From contig CAMDOL010000095.1 of NCBI GenBank assembly GCA_945903615.1, positions 1-5,272 of the forward strand: a DNA stretch of 5,272 nucleotides. The letters run 5' to 3'. This document shows, piece after piece, positions 1 through 5,272 of this stretch. Numbering within the stretch: the stretch's first letter is position 1; the number at the start of each line of letters is the position of its first letter. The DNA comes from Rickettsia typhi. GTDB lineage: Bacteria > Pseudomonadota > Alphaproteobacteria > Rickettsiales > UBA1997. The notes below the pieces were generated by a model. It saw nothing but the letters and a program-made list of their open reading frames with translations. It was not told the DNA's origin and did no database searches. A program made the translations under genes and the position numbers.

Positions 1-140
1 TCTGAGGATTTTTTGAGTAGAAATTTCATTACTTTTTGGTGGAATATTTCCATATTTCACCAAAAATAATGGAATTTATGCCAAAAAAGACCAGAAAGAT
101 CAATTTTTCTAAAACATTGTTTTAGTTGTTCAGAGGTTCC

Positions 141-176
141 TTAATTATACCGTCGGTTTTAACCAACGGTAATTAA
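141..176 (-). repeat. Long imperfect inverted repeat / RNA hairpin
   Basis: A 36-base hairpin with a 2-base loop. Read on the minus strand it has a 7-bp outer stem (TTAATTA/TAATTAA), a 2-base bulge (TA), and a 9-bp inner stem (CCGTTGGTT/AACCGACGG) with one G-U wobble. On the plus strand the same position is a C-A mismatch, so the structure favours a minus-strand RNA. No T tract follows on either side, so it is not a standard intrinsic terminator. It could be a leader element of a leftward gene starting near the window edge, an mRNA 3'-end stabiliser or a protein-binding site; the sequence does not decide between these. Confidence 0.6.
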
Positions 177-390
177 GTTAAGCGGACAGTAATGGCTTCA
201 ACCAACATTTTAAAAAATAAAATGTAGAGCTAAAGCCCAAAATACACAAACCTTTATCAGTCAATTTAACTGATTTTAGTTTTATATCAAATTTAGTATC
301 AATAGTTTTGCTAGTGACTTGTACTTGCCTATCTTGGCAAATCATCTTTCATTGCACTTTTAGGCAAAATATTTTTGAGGATAAAATGTA

Positions 391-425
391 AAAGAAAAAC
401 CTCGTATATATTGATATAAGCAAGG
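391..425 (-). terminator. Probable Rho-independent terminator of rho (possibly bidirectional)
   Basis: On the minus strand, 65 bases past the rho stop codon, a hairpin spans 425-400. It has an outer stem CCTTG/CGAGG (one U-G wobble), a two-base internal mismatch, and an inner A/T stem. It is followed at once by TTTTTCTTT (399-391). The plus-strand reading gives the same hairpin followed by ATTTTCTTTT, but with a C-A mismatch where the minus strand has the wobble, so the leftward direction looks stronger. A weaker inverted repeat (445-451 with 482-488, ACCAGAT/ATCTGGT, 30-base loop) lies between it and the stop codon and has no T tract. Stem stability is modest because the inner stem is all A/T. 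Confidence 0.5.
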
Positions 426-489
426 ATTTTCTTTTAAATTATAGACCAGATATGAAGCATAAAAGTTCAATTAAAGATAGGATCTGGTA

Positions 490-2007
490 TTACTGATTCA
501 TTGATTTAAAAAATTCTTCATTAGTTTTAGAATTTTCAAGTTTGTTTAGCAAGAATTCCATCGCTTCTACTGAGCTCATTGGATTAACAATTCTTCTGAG
601 CATCCAAGTTTTAGCAAGTGTTGCACGATCAACCAGAAGCTCTTCTTTTCTAGTTCCTGATTTTGTGATATCAATGGCTGGGAAGGTTCTTTTATCGGAT
701 AATTTACGATCCAAAATAATTTCTGAGTTGCCAGTTCCTTTAAATTCTTCAAAAATAACTTCGTCCATTTTTGAACCAGTATCAACCAGTGCAGTCGCTA
801 TGATAGTTAGTGATCCGCCCTCTTCGATATTTCTAGCTGCACCGAAAAATCTTTTTGGTTTTTGTAATGCGTTGGAATCAACGCCGCCAGTTAAAACTTT
901 TCCTGATGAAGGAATAACGGTATTATAGGCTCTTGCCAATCTGGTTATGGAATCGAGCAAAATAACCACATCTTTTTTGGCCTCAACTAATCTTTTGGCT
1001 TTTTCAATTACCATTTCAGCAAGCTGCACGTGGCGTGTTGCCGGCTCATCAAAAGTTGAGCTAACAACTTCACCTTTTACAGAACGCAACATATCTGTTA
1101 CTTCTTCTGGTCTTTCGTCGATTAACAACACTAACAACACAACTTCAGGATGATTAGCGGTAATTGAGTGAGCAATGTTTTGCATCAAAGAAGTTTTGCC
1201 AGTTCTTGGAGGCGCAACAATTAAGGCTCTTTGTCCTTTTCCTAAAGGAGAAATCATATCGATAACTCTGGTACTGATGTCACTTTTAGCAGAATTTGTA
1301 TCTTCTAGTTCTAGTTTTTCATCTGGATAGAGTGGGGTTAAGTCGTCAAATACCACGCGGTTTCTGATCTTTTCTGGCGCTCCAAAATTGACTTCGTTAA
1401 CACGCAATAACGCAAAATATCTTTCACCTTTTTTTGGAGCACGAACTTGACCTTTCACAGTGTCACCAGTTCTAAGTCCAAATCTTTTAATTTGACTTGG
1501 TGAAACATAAATATCGTCAGAACCTGGAAAATAGTTGGCTTCGCAAGCTCTTAGAAAACCAAATCCATCAGGCAAAACCTCTAGAACACCTTCACCGATA
1601 ATGATGTTGTTATAATTTTGATCAGAGAAACCTTTTAAAATGTAATAGATAATATCTTGCTTACCTAAATCACCGATATTGTCTACACCATAAGTAGCAG
1701 CAATTTCAATTAATTTTTCTGGAGTTTTGGCTTTGAGGGATTTTAGTTCCAAAACCGCATTGGAGTTATTTATTTCAGTTTTTTCATCACCAATAATGGC
1801 GCTTTCTTCATTATCACTTTCGGCATTATAACTATTACCGTTACTTGGTTTTACTGGATCAATAGCAGTATTTGCACTTTGAACACCAACTTCATCTTTA
1901 TTATTTAATTTTGAAGTGTCAGCAGAGCTAGGGGGGGTATTGTTGTTTAATCTTAGGGTTTCAGATCCGGAATTTGAATTGCCAGAGTTAGAGTTTTGAA
2001 AGGACAT
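490..2007 (-). CDS. rho: Transcription termination factor Rho
   Basis: A 505-residue RNA-dependent ATPase/helicase that, as a cytoplasmic hexameric ring, loads on nascent C-rich RNA and releases RNA polymerase. From about residue 86 it aligns without gaps at the key sites to E. coli Rho (419 aa) with an offset of +87. The N-terminal helical domain spans about 88-130. The cold-shock-like primary RNA site spans about 138-208, with aromatic F149 and F151 in DGFGF. The Walker A motif APPRTGKT is at 265-272 (catalytic K271; Arg in place of E. coli Lys181). Catalytic E298 sits in DERPEE, and Walker B D352 in LLDSITR. The Q-loop lysine is K370, the R-loop lysine K413, and the probable arginine finger R453. 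Residues 1-85 are an extra Asn/Ser-rich, probably disordered extension. The ATG at 2007 has no Shine-Dalgarno. A TTG at codon 86 (1752-1750) would give a 420-aa, nearly standard-length protein. The gene lies 231 bases downstream of, and in line with, the 16S gene. Confidence 0.98.
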   Translation of the reverse strand: MSFQNSNSGNSNSGSETLRLNNNTPPSSADTSKLNNKDEVGVQSANTAIDPVKPSNGNSYNAESDNEESAIIGDEKTEINNSNAVLELKSLKAKTPEKLIEIAATYGVDNIGDLGKQDIIYYILKGFSDQNYNNIIIGEGVLEVLPDGFGFLRACEANYFPGSDDIYVSPSQIKRFGLRTGDTVKGQVRAPKKGERYFALLRVNEVNFGAPEKIRNRVVFDDLTPLYPDEKLELEDTNSAKSDISTRVIDMISPLGKGQRALIVAPPRTGKTSLMQNIAHSITANHPEVVLLVLLIDERPEEVTDMLRSVKGEVVSSTFDEPATRHVQLAEMVIEKAKRLVEAKKDVVILLDSITRLARAYNTVIPSSGKVLTGGVDSNALQKPKRFFGAARNIEEGGSLTIIATALVDTGSKMDEVIFEEFKGTGNSEIILDRKLSDKRTFPAIDITKSGTRKEELLVDRATLAKTWMLRRIVNPMSSVEAMEFLLNKLENSKTNEEFFKSMNQ

Positions 2008-2016
2008 CGTAATTTA

Positions 2017-2030
2017 TGATTGATTTATAG
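2017..2030 (-). promoter_or_regulatory. Weak promoter candidate for rho (-10-like element)
   Basis: On the minus strand a TATAAA hexamer lies at 2029-2024. At 16-18 bases upstream there is no good -35 hexamer (GGATTC or similar), and transcription from it would leave only about ten bases of leader. No Shine-Dalgarno precedes the ATG. This is the best candidate I found between the 16S trailer and rho, but it is poor, so read-through from the rRNA promoter remains an alternative source of rho mRNA. Confidence 0.2.
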
Positions 2031-2121
2031 AGAGACTGATTAAAGAGAATCCCAAACAAGATTTGGAAAAAATAAAAGCTTGATTGAGAAAATGGAAGTT
2101 TAGAGTGGAGTCTTGTAAATA

Positions 2122-2158
2122 ATTTCAATTGTTTTAAAAGCAAAATAAAGGCGATAGT
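2122..2158 (-). repeat. 16S precursor processing stem, trailer arm
   Basis: This 37-base segment is the exact reverse complement of 3825-3861 on the other side of the 16S gene. In the minus-strand transcript the two arms would pair perfectly and enclose the 16S as a loop, which is the classic substrate geometry for RNase III in pre-16S rRNA. It begins about 80 bases past the mature 3' end. Because the 16S stands alone here, the stem is formed entirely within a 16S-only transcript. Confidence 0.9.
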
Positions 2159-2193
2159 TCTTTACTATAGATAAAAGTAAAGGCGATAGTGCG
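2146..2193 (-). repeat. Direct repeat of part of the processing-stem arm, with intervening hairpin
   Basis: The 13-mer taaaggcgatagt occurs at 2146-2158 and again at 2178-2190 (plus-strand reading). The second copy is followed by gcg, so 2178-2193 matches the complement of the leader arm for 16 bases, three further than the first copy at that end. Between the copies, CTTTACT/AGTAAAG (2182-2176 with 2166-2160) can form a 7-bp hairpin that uses part of the second copy. The leader arm can therefore pair with either copy. Confidence 0.75.
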
Positions 2194-2211
2194 TGTTTTG
2201 TAATGAGAAGA

Positions 2212-2223
2212 TTACCGAAGTAA
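2212..2223 (-). other. UUCG-tetraloop hairpin next to the 16S 3' end
   Basis: On the minus strand TTAC-TTCG-GTAA forms a 4-bp stem closed by a C(UUCG)G tetraloop, beginning about 15 bases after the mature 16S 3' end. It is short, but the loop is an unusually stable type. It could help define the 3' trailer fold during maturation; that role is inference. Confidence 0.45.
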
Positions 2224-2238
2224 AATTCTAACATTTTT

Positions 2239-3735
<1,497 letters not shown>

Positions 3736-3771
3736 TGAGTTCGATTTGGCTTAAATCTTTATTGACGTTTT

Positions 3772-3793
3772 CTCATATTCTTGCGAATACGAG
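3772..3793 (-). other. 16S leader hairpin with GNRA loop
   Basis: In the minus-strand transcript CTCGTATTC-GCAA-GAATATGAG forms a 9-bp stem (one G-U pair) capped by a GCAA tetraloop. It lies between the processing stem (3825-3861) and the mature 5' end of the 16S at about 3735. Such a hairpin fits the structured leaders of rRNA precursors and may guide folding or final 5' trimming; the role is inferred. Confidence 0.6.
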
Positions 3794-3824
3794 GACAAAT
3801 AAAGAGATAGCTAATTTAATTCGC

Positions 3825-3861
3825 ACTATCGCCTTTATTTTGCTTTTAAAACAATTGAAAT
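3825..3861 (-). repeat. 16S precursor processing stem, leader arm
   Basis: This 37-base segment is perfectly complementary to the trailer arm at 2122-2158. It lies about 90 bases before the mature 16S 5' end and about 200 bases after the inferred transcription start. The extension at its 16S-proximal end (3822-3824, cgc) pairs with the second trailer copy (2191-2193) rather than the first. Confidence 0.9.
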
Positions 3862-3907
3862 ATTCACAATGTAAAACAGCTACTTATTCGCATAAAGAAA
3901 TGCAAAT

Positions 3908-3944
3908 CTTCTTAAAGAAGGGTCGCACACTTTAGCGTAAAGTG
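3908..3944 (-). promoter_or_regulatory. boxA-like element and hairpin in the 16S leader
   Basis: On the minus strand CTTCTTTAAGAAG (3920-3908) partly resembles the rRNA antitermination boxA core (CTCTTTAA). It is also a near-perfect palindrome, so it could simply be a small hairpin. Just upstream in the transcript, CACTTTA-CGC-TAAAGTG (3944-3928) forms a 7-bp stem with a 3-base loop. A boxB-like hairpin near boxA would fit an antitermination site, but the order here (hairpin first, then boxA) and the weak boxA match leave this uncertain. Confidence 0.3.
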
Positions 3945-4007
3945 ATTTTTAAAGTCAAGAATAATTTTTGAAGATATTTACTTGAGAGTAAAAAAGAAGA
4001 TAATCAG

Positions 4008-4054
4008 AGTTGAGGATCGGCAGAATTTAAAATCAAAATTCAGGAATCTCAACT
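4008..4054 (-). other. Hairpin at the start of the 16S leader RNA
   Basis: AGTTGAG (4054-4048) and CTCAACT (4014-4008) in the minus-strand transcript can pair as a 7-bp stem, with an internal GAATTT/AAATTC stem. It lies about 10 bases after the inferred transcription start, so it would be the first structure formed by the nascent precursor. It may protect the 5' end; no function can be read from the sequence. Confidence 0.45.
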
Positions 4055-4062
4055 AACAAAGA

Positions 4063-4120
4063 GGGACGAAATATAGAAAGTATTTTTGCATTGTCAACAA
4101 CTAAATTAAATTTATTTTAA
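4063..4120 (-). promoter_or_regulatory. Sigma70-type promoter of the 16S rRNA gene
   Basis: Reading leftward: a perfect -35 TTGACA at 4097-4092, a 16-bp spacer, and -10 TATATT at 4075-4070. A discriminator TCGTCCC follows, and the start is inferred near 4063. The C-rich discriminator in otherwise AT-rich DNA fits a growth-rate/ppGpp-controlled rRNA promoter. Upstream of the -35 (4098-4120) lies a run of nearly pure A/T, a plausible UP element. The predicted leader is about 330 nt. This is the only near-consensus promoter I found in the window. Confidence 0.8.
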
Positions 4121-4166
4121 TGTGTCGTTACAAATTACTCGCTGACCCTTCGGCAAGTCTTATCAT

Positions 4167-4199
4167 TTGACCACAGCCAGATTTTAATAAATTTATATT
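4167..4199 (+). promoter_or_regulatory. Weak candidate promoter for dapD
   Basis: TTGACC at 4167-4172 could be a -35 element; TATATT at 4194-4199 is the best -10-like hexamer but is 21 bases away, while closer hexamers (AATTTA, ATTTAT at 17-18 bases) match poorly. The stretch 4141-4180 is noticeably richer in G/C than the surrounding divergent intergenic DNA. dapD is transcribed away from the 16S gene and must have its own promoter within 4098-4265, but the exact site is not clear. Confidence 0.25.
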
Positions 4200-4265
4200 T
4201 TGTTTTTTTAGATGCGTTAATTATTATTCCTTCTCACTTTCATTATTAATCAACACAATCAAAAT

Positions 4266-5087
4266 ATGACTGGCAGCCTCCAAAACATCATCGAAATTGC
4301 ATTTGAAAATCGCAGCGAAATTAACTCCACTACTGCTGGTACTGTTCGCGAGGCAGTTGGGGTAATACTCGGAATGCTTGATCACGGCAAACTTAGAATT
4401 TGCAATAAAGAAAATGGAACTTGGAAAGTTAATGAATGGGTGAAAAAAGCCATTCTATTATCATTTCGTTTGAACGATAACTTATTAATGAATTCTGGCG
4501 TTCACAATTACTTTGATAAAGTATCATTAAAATTTTCTGATTGGGGTGAAAAAGAATTTAGAGAAGCTGGCTTTAGAGCGGTTCCAGGCTCCATCGTTCG
4601 CCACGGTTCTTTTGTTGCTAAAAATGTAGTTTTACTTCCATCATTTGTAAATATTGGCGCTTATATTGATGAAGGCTCAATGATTGATGCTTGGGCAACG
4701 GTTGGTTCTTGCGCTCAAATTGGAAAAAATTGCCACATCTCTGGCGGAGCTGGAATTGGTGGAGTTTTAGAACCCTTGCAAGCAAATCCAGTTATCATTG
4801 AAGATAATTGTTTTATCGGCGCGAGAAGCGAGGTTGCTGAAGGTGTGATTGTTGAAGAAGGATCGGTGCTTTCAATGGGCGTTTATATTGGCGCTTCGAC
4901 AAAAATTATTGATCGGGCAACTGGTGAAATTTTCTACGGTCGCGTTCCAGCCTATTCAGTTGTGGTTCCCGGAAATATCCAAGACAAAAATAATCCCAGT
5001 CTTTCTTTGTATGCTGCAATAATCGTGAAAAAAGTTGACGAAAAAACCAGATCCAAAACTTCAATAAATGAACTACTCAGGGATTAA
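4266..5087 (+). CDS. dapD: 2,3,4,5-tetrahydropyridine-2,6-dicarboxylate N-succinyltransferase
   Basis: A 273-residue cytoplasmic enzyme that transfers the succinyl group of succinyl-CoA to tetrahydrodipicolinate, giving N-succinyl-2-amino-6-ketopimelate. This is the committing step of the succinylase route to meso-diaminopimelate (peptidoglycan cross-links) and lysine. It matches E. coli DapD (274 aa) end to end, from LQNIIE to the terminal INELLR. The N-terminal helical domain spans about 1-100. The left-handed beta-helix of hexapeptide repeats spans about 105-230, with [24 protein letters not shown] and [12 protein letters not shown]. The last region is a short C-terminal domain with [13 protein letters not shown]141 and E189 fall at the positions reported as catalytic in the family. 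The ATG fits the family start; an in-frame stop at 4218-4220 rules out a longer form with another ATG. No Shine-Dalgarno is visible (CAACACAATCAAAAT precedes the ATG). It is divergent from the 16S gene and apparently alone. Confidence 0.98.
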   Translation: MTGSLQNIIEIAFENRSEINSTTAGTVREAVGVILGMLDHGKLRICNKENGTWKVNEWVKKAILLSFRLNDNLLMNSGVHNYFDKVSLKFSDWGEKEFREAGFRAVPGSIVRHGSFVAKNVVLLPSFVNIGAYIDEGSMIDAWATVGSCAQIGKNCHISGGAGIGGVLEPLQANPVIIEDNCFIGARSEVAEGVIVEEGSVLSMGVYIGASTKIIDRATGEIFYGRVPAYSVVVPGNIQDKNNPSLSLYAAIIVKKVDEKTRSKTSINELLRD

Positions 5088-5144
5088 ATTTGGGTCTCGA
5101 CTAGCAGATTCTAAATCAACTCTAAAATCTTCAACGATAAAAGT

Positions 5145-5272
5145 TCATGAATGGAATGCTAAGCAATACCAGATCCCATCTGTAAAGATTTTATAAAAAC
5201 CAATGTTCTCAATAGTTGAATCATTCATTATTCTGGCAATTTTATCACTTAATTTTGGCGTGATAATTTGGT
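5145..5272 (-). CDS. Partial hypothetical protein, C-terminal end
   Basis: A minus-strand frame enters from beyond the right edge, stays open for 41 codons, and stops with TGA at 5147-5145. The visible end reads QIITPKLSDKIARIMNDS followed by a segment containing IGFYKIFTDGIWYC and the final LAFHS. The composition (mixed charged, hydrophobic and aromatic residues) looks like real protein rather than noise, and the frame ends 57 bases from the convergent dapD stop. I do not recognise the family, and the length is too short to exclude a chance open frame in AT-rich DNA. No clear terminator was found between it and dapD. Confidence 0.45.
   Translation of the reverse strand, partial: QIITPKLSDKIARIMNDSTIENIGFYKIFTDGIWYCLAFHS

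Larger units (their letters stand above)
1..489. other. Intergenic region left of rho, no supported gene
   Basis: No reading frame of convincing length or composition is present on either strand. At the extreme left edge there are two weak possibilities: a plus-strand frame of 22 codons ending with TAA at 67-69, and a minus-strand frame that starts with ATG at 53-51 (or 29-27) and runs off the window. Neither can be judged from so few codons. The rest is AT-rich, with a long hairpin at 141-176, small hairpins at 256-274 (ATCAGT/ACTGAT, 7-base loop) and 325-340 (TTGCC/GGCAA, 6-base loop), and a probable rho terminator at 391-425. I saw no tRNA, riboswitch or small-RNA family that I recognise. 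Confidence 0.6.

Noticed and set aside
1..69. Edge frames: a 22-codon plus-strand frame, and a minus-strand frame starting at 53 or 29
   Set aside because: Too few codons are visible, the two options conflict with each other, and the AT-rich context makes chance frames likely.
256..274. Hairpin ATCAGT/ACTGAT followed by TTTAGTTTT as a plus-strand terminator
   Set aside because: The stem is only 6 bp and mostly A/T, and there is no supported plus-strand gene upstream for it to terminate.
542..1153. Plus-strand reading frames antisense to rho
   Set aside because: rho is unmistakable on the other strand; these frames are shadows created by its codon use.
2041..2100. T-rich tract on the minus strand (CTTTTATTTTTT) as a 16S terminator
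   Set aside because: No stable hairpin precedes it; the nearby CCAAA/TTTGG stem comes after the T tract and is weak.
4141..4180. Relatively GC-rich island with a TGACC repeat (4143-4147, 4168-4172) as an operator
   Set aside because: A 5-bp repeat is not significant, and no symmetrical or known binding motif is visible.

Overview
The window is AT-rich bacterial DNA carrying three confidently identified genes: a complete transcription termination factor gene (rho, minus strand, 490-2007), a complete 16S rRNA gene (minus strand, about 2239-3735) and a complete tetrahydrodipicolinate N-succinyltransferase gene (dapD, plus strand, 4266-5087). A further minus-strand reading frame of unknown function runs off the right edge (5145-5272). 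The 16S rRNA has the short V3 stem and the 'GGGCGCAAGCCTGATCCAGC' and 'CGCGAAAAACCTTACC' segments that I associate with Alphaproteobacteria, especially Rickettsiales/Holosporales-like lineages. The 16S gene is not followed by tRNA-Ile, tRNA-Ala or 23S; it is followed by rho. An unlinked 16S gene is a known trait of Rickettsiales. I therefore infer a Rickettsiales-like, probably host-associated alphaproteobacterium, but cannot name the genus from memory.

Layout from left to right. 1-489 holds no gene I can support; it contains a strong hairpin at 141-176 and a probable intrinsic terminator for rho at 391-425. rho lies at 490-2007 and has an unusual Asn/Ser-rich N-terminal extension of about 85 residues. 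2008-2238 is the 16S 3' trailer plus the rho upstream region. The 16S gene follows, then a leader of about 330 nt (3736 to about 4063) with several hairpins. A clear sigma70-type promoter reads leftward at 4070-4097. dapD is transcribed divergently to the right of it. After dapD there is a short gap of 57 bases before the end of the convergent partial frame.

How the parts work together. The 16S promoter drives a transcript whose leader and trailer are perfectly complementary over 37 bp (2122-2158 with 3825-3861). This closes the whole 16S into a loop and is the expected RNase III processing stem of a stand-alone 16S precursor. The left arm has a partial second copy 32 bp away that could pair instead. 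No convincing terminator lies between the processing stem and rho, so rho may be partly expressed by read-through from the rRNA promoter. DapD acts in the succinylase branch of meso-diaminopimelate/lysine synthesis and has no evident functional link to its neighbours. I found no mobile element, CRISPR array, tRNA or defence-like cassette. The best leads are the rRNA-rho arrangement, the duplicated processing-stem arm, and the low-complexity Rho extension with its homopolymeric C tract.
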